A stretch of 64,000 nucleotides of DNA from Planctomycetota bacterium (GTDB lineage Bacteria > Planctomycetota > UBA1135 > UBA2386). Where the stretch lies: positions 190,229 to 254,228 of the forward strand of contig JADJPQ010000013.1 of assembly GCA_016713175.1 (NCBI GenBank), written 5' to 3'. The notes under the pieces were generated by a model. The model did no database searches. It was not told the DNA's origin and saw only the letters and a list, made by a program, of their open reading frames with translations. Below are positions 8,173 to 18,200 of the stretch, one piece after another (position 1 is the first letter of the stretch; every line of letters starts with the position of its first letter). The position numbers and the translations under genes were made by a program.

Positions 8173-8409
8173 CCGTGCTTGCTGTTCGACCAACGCTTCG
8201 ACTCGGCGATCCGAGTCGACCTCCACTTCCACAGCCTGGTTCCCGACGGCGTGTTCTGCTGCGCGCCCGCGAAAGCACGCGCCGACTTCCACCATGCCGG
8301 CGAACTCACCGACGCCGAAGTCGCGCGCACGGTCCGCCACATCCAGAGACGCGTGCTGCGGCAGTTGCGCCGACTCGGCAAGCTCGACGATGCCGACGCC
8401 GGCGCACAT
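8173..8409 (+). pseudogene. IS91-like transposase, first fragment (upstream of intron)
   Basis: Frame reads TLLFDQRFDSA-type sequence followed by DLHFHSLVPDGVF, then ELTDAEVARTVRHIQRRVLR. This is the conserved HFH region and following helix of IS91-family (Y2/HUH) rolling-circle transposases. The N-terminus is missing. The reading continues in 10334-11047 after removal of the minus-strand intron, and again in 14371-14547 after removal of the serine-recombinase element. Confidence 0.75.
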
Positions 8410-8417
8410 TGGTAGAG

Positions 8418-8462
8418 CTTGGTTACTGGGCCTTGTTGAAGAAGCAAGTCCCGAGCAACCAA
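8418..8462 (-). ncRNA. group II intron domain VI-like hairpin
   Basis: Minus-strand arms CTTGGTTGCTCGGGACTTG and CAAGGCCCAGTAACCAAG pair with bulges around a 9-base loop. Its position just 3' of domain V and next to the 3' splice site fits domain VI. The unpaired A residues include a candidate branch point, which I cannot pinpoint. Confidence 0.6.
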
Positions 8463-8473
8463 GCCCCCCTTTC

Positions 8474-8506
8474 CAACCGTGCGTGCGGTTTTCCCGCACA
8501 CGGCTG
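8474..8506 (-). ncRNA. group II intron domain V
   Basis: Minus-strand sequence AGCCGTGTGCGG, GAAA tetraloop, then ACCGCACGCACGGTT: the highly conserved catalytic hairpin of group II introns, including the AGC catalytic triad at the base. This is the strongest single RNA signature in the window. Confidence 0.85.
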
Positions 8507-8520
8507 ACCGATGGTCTTGT

Positions 8521-9814
8521 TCATGCCGTCTTGCTCCCTGGGTATTGGATCGTGCCGAGCAGCTTGTGCAGGCCGCGTTCACGCAGCTTCGCCAGCGGCC
8601 ACGCCGCCCGTTGGTGCGCCACGCGCCAGGCGAGCCGATGGCCGTGAAAGCCACGCTGCTTGCCGAGCATGCGCGTGATGCGCCGCCAGACGTAGTAGTC
8701 GATCTGGTTGAACTGCTTGCTCGCGTTGCCGGTCTTGAAGTAGTTGCCCCAGCCCTTCAGCACGGGGTTGAGGTCCGCGATCACCTCATCGACGTCCTTC
8801 AGACCAGCCGGCGGCGGCGGTCCGTCGTTCGCGCACCCGGCTACGGACCTTCTTCATCGCCTTCACCGATGGCCACGGAACAGATGCGCCCTTGAAGCGG
8901 GACTTCACGATCCGCAGGTGGCAACCGAGGAAGTTGAAGCCATCCTTGCCGAGCCCGATCTGCACGAGCTTCGTCTTCTCCGGATGCAGCGTGAGCTTCA
9001 ACCGCGCGAAGATCTCGCGAGCCGTCGAACGCCTCGGTCGCCTGGGATTCACGTCGGCAAAGCACCAGAAATCATCCGCGTATCGCACGAGGATGCCGAG
9101 GTGTTGGCATTTGTGTTGCCACTCGCGATCGAGTTCGTGCAGGTAGATGTTGGCGAGTAGTGGAGAGATCACGCCGCCTGGGGTGTCCCCGTTTCGTCGT
9201 GCTCCCTGGCCCTCCGACATCACGCCCGCCGCCAGCCACTTGGATCAGCTTCAGCGCGGCGGTCACAGATTCGGCGGCCTACCAGTTCCATCAACACGCT
9301 CTGGTCGATCGTGTCAAGAAGCTCTGGATGTCGCCTCGACGACGAAGTGGCGACCTCGCCCACCTTCGATACGCTTCTCGAGGGCGTCCGTGGCGCTCCG
9401 CCTGGGGCGGAGCCATGGTTGCAGTCGAGGAAGCCAGTCTCGAAAATCGGTTCGATCCGATCTTCGTCGCCGTCTGACGGTCCGACCGTCGGAATGCCAA
9501 CGGTCGCTGCCTGCCGTCCGGCTTCGGAGCCACACGCGCCGCACCGGCTGCGGCCGATAGGTCCCGTTCCGGATCTCGTCACGCACTTCCTGAGGAACTG
9601 CGCCACGCCCTGCCGCTCGATCATCTCCAGCGTCGCCGTCGATGCCGGCAGCGCCATCGTTGCTCCGCACTCGTCGCCACGCCTCCTGCAGGACGTCACT
9701 CCGGCAGATCCGATCGAATAGCGCGTGGAAACGCCGCCAGGGTCTCGCTTGGCGGCACGAAGAGCGCGTGTTGGAGTTCTCTTCTTCAGTGGGGTTGTTG
9801 GGCCTCGCGGCCAT
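8521..9814 (-). pseudogene. group II intron reverse transcriptase/maturase, frameshifted
   Basis: Recognisable in order on the minus strand but spread over three frames. N-terminal RFHALFDRICRSDVLQEAW and NDGAAGIDG; PKPDGRQRPLAF; RIEPIFETGFLDCNHG; LLDTIDQSVLMELVGRRI; then GGVISPLLANIYLHELD and the catalytic RYADDF (YADD near 9080). After a further break comes the maturase X domain (DLNPVLKGWGNYFKTGNASK, WRRITRMLGKQRG), ending with LLGTIQYPG at 8521. Intact LtrA-type proteins are about 420-600 residues. The several frame changes between 9220 and 9800 mean this copy cannot splice or move by itself. Confidence 0.85.
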
Positions 9815-10330
9815 GCCCTCGCCTTACCCCCAGCCAGGCGCGACAAAGCAGGATCCCTTCCCTCCGCCGGCGTTATGGCCGCCGGCTTCGTTGTATTACG
9901 GACCCATGGACTCCTGCCAGCACGGCACCCTTCGCACTCGGCGGGGTGCCGCCTTTGCCGGACGTCGGCTGCTGGCGAGGGCCTCCTGTTCCGTGTCGAG
10001 CTGTCGTCACAGCCTCCTCATTCCCCGGGGAAGTCCTGCGGCGATCCGGTTCGAACGCAGTCTGTTGCCTTCGCGGACTGATCGGCTGGCCTTCCACCTT
10101 TGGGTCTTACTGTCACGAGGCTGCAAGGTTCACCCTTTCGGATTGGGCCTGCGACTTTGCTCCCCGTCGAGGCATTCCCTCGACGCAGGCTCTGACGCTC
10201 CGGGCCGGCGCGATCTCGGACGACTGGAGCCTGCTACGCGGTGCTACGGCGCTTACCGCGGCGGGACTTGACCCGCTAGTTCGACACAGCATCGCCTCAC
10301 CTCGGGTGAGGGTCGGCGTTCAGGACACAC
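9815..10330 (-). ncRNA. 5' structured region of the group II intron (domains I-III)
   Basis: Lies between the GTGTG 5' end and the maturase. It has no supported coding frame but many short inverted repeats, for example the GTCGAGG...CCTCGAC pair near 10165-10180. Assigned by position; I did not fold the domains. Confidence 0.55.
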
Positions 10331-11047
10331 CATGACGCACAGGATCGCGACGTCCTGCTGCAACTCCACGCCGGCGCGGTCCAAGGCCGGACCGCGCTCG
10401 GCCCGAACGCAGGAACTCCCGACTCGCGGCCAGGCCGCGGCACCCTGCAGGTGCAGTTCCGTCATGGTCCGGGCAGCTTGTGCGCCGACCTCGACGGCTT
10501 CAGCCTGCATGCCGCCGTGCGCGTTCGCCAAGGCCGTCCCCATCGCCTCGAGCATTTGATCCGCTACGTCGCGCGCCCACCCATCGCCGAGGATCGGCTG
10601 TCGATCCTGCCCGATGGGCGCGTTGCCTACGCGTTCAAGAAGCGGTGGCGCGACGGCTCCATGAGTGTCGTCCTCGACCCGCTCACCTTCCTCGAACGAC
10701 TCGCGGCGCTGGTGCCCCGCCCGCGCAAGAAACCGGTCAACTACTTCGGTGTGTTCGCTCCCGCAGCGGCGTGGCGCCCTCGGGTCGTGCCAACGCCGCG
10801 CCGCGCCGATGCCGCGGATACGGCGGCCACGGCGCCGCCGCGATGTGCGCACCAGTCCGCGGATCTCCCGCCTGCGCACCGGCCGCGAGCAGAGGCCACG
10901 GTCCAATCCACCGCCGAACCGCAACCCGACAAGAACTCGTCACCCTCACCGACCAGGCCGAACTTCCACGGCATCCCGCACGCCCCGAGAAAGCAACCTC
11001 GCCGGCGTCGCTACTACTTCTGGGCGGAACTCCTGAAGCGCGTTTTC
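10331..11047 (+). pseudogene. IS91-like transposase, second fragment
   Basis: Uninterrupted frame from about 10334: LHAGAVQGRTALGP, DLDGFSLHAAVRVRQG, RPHRLEHLIRYVARPPIAED, RVAYAFKKRWRDGSMSVVLD, FLERLAALVPRP and finally YYFWAELLKRVF. This is the C-terminal half of IS91-family transposases in the expected order. It ends at the RVF of the WAELLxRVF motif, where the serine-recombinase element begins, and resumes at 14371. Confidence 0.82.
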
Positions 11048-11081
11048 ACCCGCCGTAGCAACTGCATCCTGCCCAGCAGAA

Positions 11082-11339
11082 GTGACTGGATCCGTCCGCG
11101 TGACGCATCCGTTCCATCCTCTGTACCGGCAGGAACTCGACTTCGTCCGCCGCCGGAGCCACTGGGGTGGTGACCGGGTCTTCTACCGGGATCACCACGG
11201 CCACCTGACGTCGATGCCCGCGCATTGGACGAACGTGATTCCCGAGGATCCGTTCGTGACGATGGCGAGGGGCAGAACACCGTTCCGGGGCGACGATCTG
11301 GTCGCGTTGGTCGCCTTGGTTGCGAGGCTCCGTTCATGA
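11082..11339 (+). CDS. DUF5372 family small protein
   Basis: 85 residues from the GTG at 11082. The sequence VRVTHPFHPLYRQELDFV, then NWG-like SHWGGDRVFYRD, then SMPAHWTNVIPEDPF and a C-terminal DDLVALVALVARL follow the DUF5372 pattern. This is a small family I know mainly as a companion of recombinase/transposase genes. Its function is unknown; a DNA-binding or regulatory accessory role is possible. Unlike the other genes of the element, it appears intact. Confidence 0.72.
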   Translation: MTGSVRVTHPFHPLYRQELDFVRRRSHWGGDRVFYRDHHGHLTSMPAHWTNVIPEDPFVTMARGRTPFRGDDLVALVALVARLRS

Positions 11340-11538
11340 CCTACGGGCGCGGGGTGCGCGTGGGGTGTAACGATGATTTTGCCGTTTTTGTAAACGCCAT
11401 TACGCCGTAGGACACCAGAGCGCATGCGTGACCCGGCAGGTATTCTGCTTGTTTCGCTGTGTTTTCTGGCTTCGGAGACATGGATTCCTGTTGCTTGTCG
11501 GATCTTATTGGGCATAATTGCCACTACACACGAACCGC
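11340..11538. other. AT-richer gap inside the recombinase element
   Basis: About 200 bases between DUF5372 and the helix-turn-helix gene, noticeably lower in GC than the surroundings (stretches such as GATGATTTTGCCGTTTTTG). It probably carries the element's promoter. No gene seen. Confidence 0.4.
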
Positions 11539-12002
11539 ATGGCCAACCGCAAACCACCAGACCCGAAGGTCGCAGCACTTCGATCCCATGCCAGCCTCAA
11601 CCCGCATCCGGAGAGCGTCGCCGACCGATGTTCGCTGGCTCGACTTCTTCGACCTCGCGATCTCGTCCAGGTGAATGCGAGATGGTGCGGCGGGTGAGCG
11701 TGGACGGCCAGCCCGTCAGCCACAGCGCCGCCGCCTTCGGCTTCTCCCGCCCGACGTTCTACGCAGCACAGTCGGCGTTGCAGGCAGGTGGCATACCGGC
11801 GTTGGTGCCAAAGCGCCCGGGACCACGCCGCGCGCACAAGCTGAGCGTCGAAGTGATGGACTTCCTGCACCGGACTCGAGCAGCCGACTAATCGCTGAGC
11901 GCCGCCGAGTTGGCGCAACGGATCAAGAAGCAATTCGGGCTCCAGGTGCATCCCCGCAGCGTCGAACGCGCCATCGCGCGCGCGGAAAAAAAAACTCCCT
12001 GA
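11539..12002 (+). pseudogene. helix-turn-helix protein of the recombinase element, broken
   Basis: ATG at 11539 starts MANRKPPDPKVAALRSHASL. A one-base loss near 11675 shifts the frame into VRRVSVDGQPVSHSAAAFGF, SRPTFYAAQSAL and KRPGPRRAHKL (a helix-turn-helix of the resolvase/Hin type). A TAA at about 11889 then interrupts the frame before SLSAAELAQRIKKQFGLQVH and PRSVERAIARAEKK, ending at TGA 12000-12002. With both lesions repaired it is a 150-residue DNA-binding protein that precedes the recombinase in such cassettes. Confidence 0.72.
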
Positions 12003-12031
12003 CTCCTTCTGGCCCCACACGTTCCACCAGC

Positions 12032-12307
12032 GGCAGCGCGATCGCAGCGTACGAACAACTGCGCGCCCACGTGCTGTCCGGACCATCGTCCTCGGGCAGA
12101 CCGTTCGATGTGCTGCTGGCGATCCGCGAGGGCATCGCGGCCTGGCCAATCCGCTGCTCGATCCGCGTCGCCACATACGCACCGTCGACCACCGCAGCGG
12201 TGTCCGGCGCGACCGCCGCACCAGTGGTCTCCGATGCGGTTCGCGCCGGCCTCGTGCGCGGACTCACCAGCATGGCCTTGGCAACCCGAAGGAGCCTGAA
12301 CCGATGA
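12032..12307 (+). CDS. small accessory ORF of the recombinase element
   Basis: Frame reads AIAAYEQLRAHVLSG, then FDVLLAIREGIAAW, ending with a helical GLVRGLTSMALA. The stop overlaps the recombinase start (ATGA at 12304-12307), showing original translational coupling. The start codon is unclear and may have been lost. Function unknown; the position between the HTH gene and the recombinase is constant in the cassette as I know it. Confidence 0.5.
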   Translation, partial: GSAIAAYEQLRAHVLSGPSSSGRPFDVLLAIREGIAAWPIRCSIRVATYAPSTTAAVSGATAAPVVSDAVRAGLVRGLTSMALATRRSLNR

Positions 12308-14360
12308 GCGCCGAGCAGAATCAGAAAGTCGCCGCGTGCCACCTACGGCGCGATGCATACCTCTACGTGCGCCAGTCGACACTGCAGCAGGTCGTCGACA
12401 ACGTTGAGAGCACCCAGCGCCAATACGCGCTGCGCCAGCGTGCCGTCGCCCTTGGTTGGCCCGACGACCGCGTCATCGTCATCGATTCCGATCTCGGACA
12501 GTCCGGCGCTTCGGCCGTCGACCGAAGGCTTCCAGAGACTCGTCGCCGACGTCGGCCTGCGACGCGTTGGCATCGTGCTCGGGCTGGAGGTGTCGCGGCT
12601 GGCACGCAACTCGTCCGATTGGCATCAGTTGCTCGAGATCTGCGCGCTGACCGACACCCTCATCCTCGACGAGGACGGCATCTACGACCCCGCGCACTTC
12701 AACGATCGGCTGCTGCTCGGACTCAAGGGCACGATGAGTGAGGCCGAGTTGCATTTCCCCGATCGCGCTTGCGCGGCGGCATCATCAACAAGGCTCGTCG
12801 CGGCGAGCTGCGGTTCCGCTTGCCCATCGGCTATGTCCGTGACTCCAGTGGTCGCGTGGTCCTCGATCCCGACACGCAGGTCCAGGACACCGCACGCCTG
12901 CTGTTCGACACCTTCCTCCCTACCGGTTCGGTGAGCGCCACGGTCAACCACTTTCGTCTGCAGTCGCTGCTTGTCCCAACGCGCCTCGCTGCCGCGCCAC
13001 ACAAGGGTGAAGTCGCCTGGGGACCGCTGTACGTGGGTCGAGCTGCTCACCTGCTGCACAATCCGTGGTACGCGGGTGCCTACGTGTTCGGCAGATGTCG
13101 CTCGCGCAAACAGCCTGACGGTCGCACTTGCAACGAGCGTCAACCGCCAAGCCAGTGGATCGCACTGATTCGCGATGCCCATCCGTCCTACATTGCCTGG
13201 ACTGAGCACGAGATGATCGAAGCAAGACTGGCGGCGAGCGCCAAGATGCTCGGCTGGGGAGCGATCAGCGCCACGAGAAGGCTCGGCCCTCCTGCAGGGC
13301 GTGGCTGTCTGTGGTCTCTGCGGCAGCCGGATGCACATCCACTACAATGTCCGACGCAATGGCGAGCGCATCCCAAACTACGTCTGCTACGGTCGTAGCA
13401 GACTGTTCGGCGCCCCTCCTGCCAGAGCATGCTCGGTACCGAGATCGATGCCGCGATCGGCAAACTGCTGGTCGAGACCATCACCCCCATGGCCCTCGAG
13501 CTCACGCTCGCCATCCAGGACGAACTCGCTGCTCGCGTCGACGAAGCCGATCGGCTTCGCCACCAACACGTCGAGCGCGCCCAGTACGAGGCGGATCACG
13601 CGCGACTCAGGTACATGCAGGTCGACGCCGCCAACAGACTCGTCGCCGACTCCCTGGAGGCAGAGTGGAACACCAGGCTGCGCACCCTGGCGGCGGCGAA
13701 ACAGGAGTACCAGCGGCAACGCACCGCCGACCCCATCCTGGTCGACCAGCAGGAACGCAAACGCGTTCTCGACCTCGCCACCGACTTCCCTGCCGTATGG
13801 TCCAACCCTGACACGCCGTACGCAGAGCGCAAACGGATGCTCGCGCTCGTCATCGAGGATGTCACGTTGATCAAGCAGCAGCAGGTCACCGCTGCCGTTC
13901 GCTTCCGTGGGGTGCCACCACCACCTTGACCCTGCCGCGCCCTCTGACCGCGCAACAGCGCCGGGCCACCCACGAAGCCGTCCGAAGCGAGATCGATGAA
14001 CTCCTCGGCGAATACACCAACGCCCAGGTCGCCAACATCCTCAACCAGCGCGGCCGGCGCACCGGTGCCGGCGACGCGTTCACGACGTCGAACGTCCAGT
14101 GGGTCCGCTTCTCGACCAAGTTCAAGAGCCTGAAGCAGCGCATGCTCGATGCGGGCTGGCTCTCCCCGAAGACGGCCTGCGCCATGCTCGGCATCAGTCG
14201 CACAACGCTCGGCGATCGTCGACGCGCCGGCCTGGTCAAAGGCCGCATCTGTTCCGACCGCGGCGACTGGCTGTACTGGCCGCCGGACTCACTTCGAAAG
14301 GACTCCCGCCATCCGTCTACCGATCAACCCGACACATCCACTGCGAGAGATGCATCATGA
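12304..14360 (+). pseudogene. large serine recombinase, multiple frameshifts
   Basis: Starts MSAEQNQKVAACHLRRDAYL with the catalytic-serine region YVRQSTLQQV, then frames change near 12520, 12757, 13285, 13425 and 13905. Domains in order: resolvase catalytic domain (VIVIDSDLGQSGASA, GLEVSRLARNSSDWH, LILDEDGIYDP, LLGLKGTMSEAELH); recombinase domain (RRGELRFRLPIGYV, LLHNPWYAGAYVFGR); a zinc-ribbon-like CGLCGSRM; a long coiled coil (DEADRLRHQHVERAQYEADH); and a C-terminal helix-turn-helix (SPKTACAMLGISRTTLGDRR). The last break is a lost G in the run before CCACCACCACC at about 13910. Full length would be about 690 residues. Confidence 0.85.
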
Positions 14361-14370
14361 GAGATGATCG

Positions 14371-14547
14371 TTCCTCGCCGATACCCTGCGCTGCGGATGC
14401 GGCGGTCAGCGCCGCCTGCTGACGTTCGTCAGCGATCATGCCGCCATCCGGCGGATCCTCCACCACCTCGGCCTGCCGGCCGAACCGCCGGAACTCGCTC
14501 CGGCGAGGGCACCGCCACGACGTTCGGTGCACTTCGTCCGATCCTGA
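14371..14547 (+). pseudogene. IS91-like transposase, C-terminal fragment
   Basis: Frame LADTLRCGCGGQRRLLTFVS, then AIRRILHHLGLPAEPPELAP, is the cysteine-bearing end of IS91-family transposases. It ends at TGA 14545-14547. This is the third and last piece of the gene split by the intron and the recombinase element. Confidence 0.78.
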
Positions 14548-14730
14548 ACCCGACCCTGGTCGCTGTTTCGGCGTGGCCCGGATCACGGCCAAGCGGCGGT
14601 GGTCTGTACGCAGCGCCAGAACCAGGGCAATTCTCACGGATCGGCCGGTCCCTGCCTCGCCGCCAACCGCCTGGTTCGCCGCACGAATCGCCATCGCCGC
14701 ACCACCCGGTCGGCAAAAACCCCCGTTGTT
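14548..14730. other. gap between IS91 end and truncated secreted gene
   Basis: No supported coding frame. It should contain the IS91-type element's right end, but I cannot identify a terminal motif. Confidence 0.35.
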
Positions 14731-15015
14731 TCACCTATCCCCGTCTGCCACATATGTGAACAGAGTCCCGACGAACCCCGGCAGCAGATCGTCGCCGTGG
14801 CCGCCGTGCAGGTGCGGCAGGGCGGTGGGACCCTTCGACTTCAGGGTCGCAGCGGCATCCTGCAGCCACCACCACGTCATCGCGTCCTCACCCGTCCAGA
14901 GGGCGACCTCCCGGCGGCCGGTCTCGCCGGCGGGGGAGGGCGACTGGGCCAGCGTGACGAAACCGGGCAGGGCCAGCAGGCCGAGGGGAAGGGCGAGGGC
15001 GAGGGAACGTGCCAT
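14731..15015 (-). pseudogene. truncated exported protein, N-terminal part
   Basis: From the ATG at 15015 it encodes a signal peptide (MARSLALALPLGLLALPGFV, cleavage near TLAQS) and about 70 residues including WTGEDAMTWWWLQDAAATL and LPHLHGGHGDDLLPGF. The frame then enters sequence with no coding character and stops at 14731. The truncation next to the IS91 end suggests the element removed the rest of the gene. Family not recognised. Confidence 0.5.
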
Positions 15016-15256
15016 GGCATGGGAGATCGGCACGCGCGGCGCAGGTGCTGGAGCCGGCGTGGCCCCGGCGACCGCGTGCGCCGCCGCTGCGCGCGGCTTT
15101 CGGCGCAGGCCGACGACACCGACGGCGGTCGCAGGTAGTCTGGGCCCCGCGCGGAGTGTGAAGCAACCGGTGGCTGCGGGAGGAGCCGGTTGCTTCGGGC
15201 GTCGCGTCCTTCCCAAACCCGAGGAGCGCCGTCAGACCTGCATCGGCGCGCAGCCC

Positions 15257-18200
15257 ATGTCCAACCACTCCGACGCGGATCCGGTCCGCGATGCCTTCCA
15301 TGCGCTCCACGCGGCGGACCTTGCGCACGGCCGGGTGCACGCGCTCGCCCACTACCAGGCCCTGTTCCCTGGCCACGAGGCAAGGATCGCCGCGGCGTTC
15401 GCGGACCTGCAGAGCGGCGCGGCAGCCGCTGCGGAACCGCGAGAACCGCCACGAGCCGCGCCGCCGCCCGCCGAACCCGACCCCCTCCCGACCGCCATCG
15501 GCCCCTACCGCATCCTGCGGGTGCTGGGCGAAGGCGGCATGGGCACGGTCTACCTCGCCGAGCAGCGCGAGCCGGTGCGGCGCCGCGTCGCGCTCAAGGT
15601 GATCAAGCTCGGCATGGACAGCCGCCAGGTCCTGGCCCGCTTCGAGGCGGAGCGCCAGGCCCTGGCGATGATGAACCACGACAACATCGCCCGCGTGTTC
15701 GAGGCCGGGACCACCGAGCGGGGTCAGCCGTTCTTCGTGATGGAGCACGTCGAGGGCGTCCCGATCCACCAGTACTGCGATCAGCACCGGCTGACGATCC
15801 GGGAGCGCATCGAGCTGTTCCAGCAGGCCTGCGCCGGCGTGCAGCACGCGCACCAGAAGGGTGTGATCCACCGCGACCTCAAGCCGGGCAACGTGCTGGT
15901 CACGCGGCGCGACGACCGGCCGATCCCGAAGATCATCGACTTCGGTCTGGCCCGGGCCACGGACCAGCAGCTGGTCGAGCAGACGCTGTTCACCGAGCAG
16001 GGCCAGATCCTGGGAACGCCCGAGTACATGTCGCCCGAGCAGGCCGGCGCCCACGCCCAGGTCATCGACACGCGCACCGACATCTACTCGCTGGGCGTGA
16101 TGCTGTACGAACTGCTGGCCGGCGAGCTGCCGTTCCCGCCGGCGGAGCTGCGTCGGGCCGGCATGTTCGAGATCCAGCGCCGGATCCGCGAGGACCAGCC
16201 GCCGCGCCCCAGCACGCGGGTCTCGACGCTGGGGGCCTCGGCCAGCGAGTGCGCCGCGCGCCGGCAGACCACCGAGCACGGCCTGCGGCGCGCGTTGCGC
16301 GGCGACCTGGACTGGGTCGTGCTCAAGGCGATGGCCAAGGAGCCGGAACGGCGCTACGAGTCGGCCAACGGGCTGGCGATGGATCTCGGGCGCTACCTGG
16401 AACACCAGCCCGTGCTGGCCGGGCCGCCGTCGACCGCCTACCGGGTGCGCAAGTTCGTGCGGCGCTACCGCGTGCAGGTGGCGGCTGCGGCGCTGGTGCT
16501 GCTGACGCTGGTGGCCGGCGCCATCGGCACGACCTGGTTCGCCTTCTCCGCCCAGGCCCAGGCCACGCTGGCCGAGGAACGGCGGCAGGAAGCCGCCAAG
16601 GCCACGGAGCAGGCGGTGGCAGCCAGCGAGGCCGCCGATGCCGCCCGCGACAAGGCCATCGAGCAGGGCTACGTCGCCAGCATCCGTGCCGCGGAACTGG
16701 CCCTGGAGACGGGCTGGTCGGCGCGGGCGCGCGAGGCGCTCGCGGCCTGCCCGCCCGAGTACCGAGGCTGGGAGTGGCACCACCTGGGCATGCGCACCGA
16801 CGTGAGCCTGCTCAAGCTGCGCCGCCACATGCTCCAGGGCGAGATCTCCCGGGCGCAGTTCACGCCCGACGGCAAGCACATCGTGTCTCTGGGAGGTGAG
16901 CTGATGCTCTGGGACCTGGAGCAGGATGCCCACCGTGTCCTGACCATCCCGTCCGAGACCCGGACCGGCGAGCCCACGCCAGGATCACAGCCTCTCGGGG
17001 CCCTCGCCGAGGTGCTTGCGGTCAGTCCCGACGGCGCCCTGCTCGCCGCAGGCATGTATGCCCGCGGTGGGCTGGCGATGTGGCGCCTGCCGGATGGAGA
17101 ACGCCTGTGGGTCGGCGCCGGGCACTCGGACCTGGACACTGCCGGCGGCGGCGTGGACGTGATCGCCTTCAGCCCGGACAGCAGGCGGCTGGTGACCGGA
17201 TCCCACAGCGGCGCCGTGGGCAAGCGCGACACCCTGCGGCTCTGGGACACCAACGGCAAACTGCTGCACGACATGCAGCAACCCGACCAGGGCACCTGGT
17301 CGGTCGCGCGGTTCAGTCCCGACGGGTCCCGGATCGTGTCCGGCGGCAGCCTTGGCAGGGCGGAACTCTGGGACGCAACCCGTGGCAGCCACCTCCGCAC
17401 GCTCCAGTACTTCGTCGAGAGCATCAACTGCGGCGCATTCAGTCCCGACGGCAGCCGCATCGTCTTCGGCCTCGGCTACGACCGCGGTTCCCTGCGATTG
17501 CTGGACGCAGCCAGGGGCTCCGTGCTGGCCACCATGCGCGGGCATCGCGACCACATCTGGGCGACCGCCTTCAGTCCGGACGGCTCGCGCATCCTGTCGG
17601 CGTCGCGCGACGGCACCGTGCAGCTCTGGGACGGCATCACCGGCGAGCACATCTACACGCTGCCCAACGGCGCCTCGGTGCGGGCGGCCGCCTTCAGCCC
17701 GGACGGGACCCTGGTGGTCACCGGGTCGGACGATCGGAAGGTCCGGGTGTGGGAGACCGCGACTGGCGCTCTCCTGACCACGCTGCTCGGCCACGAGGGC
17801 GAACTGCGGTCGGTGGCCTTCAGCCCGGACGGGACCCGGATCGTGTCGGGCGGCGCGGACGCCGCCCTGCGCCTCTGGTCCCCGGGTGACGGCACGCCAT
17901 CGGTGACCCTGATGCAGAGCCGGATGGAGGACGGGCTGGACACCGCAGCCTTCAGTCCCGACGGCACGCGCATCCTGACCATCTCCACCCCCATGCGGCA
18001 GACCCCCAACCTCCATGTGTGGAGCGGAACGACCGGGGAGCTGCTGGCGGTCGTGCCTGGCATCACCGCCGCCGCGTTCGCTGCCGATGGCAGCAGCATC
18101 TTCGCCGCCGGCACCGCTGAAACGCTGCTGCAGCTGGACGCGACCACCGGCCGGCAGGCGTCGACCATCGAGCTGCCCGAGCAGATCGCCAGGACACGAC

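Larger units (their letters stand above)
8410..10330 (-). mobile_element. decayed group II intron
   Basis: About 1.9 kb, the usual size for a bacterial group II intron with its encoded protein. On the minus strand it begins with the consensus-like GTGTG at 10330. About 500 bases of structured RNA region follow, then a reverse transcriptase/maturase (9814-8521), a domain V hairpin (8506-8474) and a domain VI-like hairpin (8462-8418). The flanking plus-strand sequences are two consecutive parts of one IS91-like transposase, so the intron sits in the antisense orientation inside that gene. Exact ends are uncertain by a few bases. Confidence 0.78.
11048..14370 (+). mobile_element. decayed serine-recombinase element, DUF5372-HTH-small ORF-recombinase
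   Basis: About 3.3 kb cleanly bounded because it splits the IS91-like transposase: ...LLKRVF ends at 11047 and F-LADTLRCGCGG resumes at 14371, both sides sharing TTC. Inside are a DUF5372 gene, a broken helix-turn-helix gene, a small ORF and a large recombinase with about five frameshifts, all in one direction with overlapping or close spacing. This gene order is a recurring cassette in planctomycetes as far as I recall. The element is not functional in its present state. Confidence 0.75.

Noticed and set aside
7299..8654. A single long minus-strand protein spanning rsgA remnant, secreted-domain and transposase sequence.
   Set aside because: It is an accidental open frame crossing three unrelated remnants; homology changes at 7563 and about 8172.
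14438..15256. N-terminal extension of the kinase reading frame.
   Set aside because: The frame is open but reads as antisense of the truncated secreted gene and IS91 tail, with no coding character before MSNHSDADPV at 15257.
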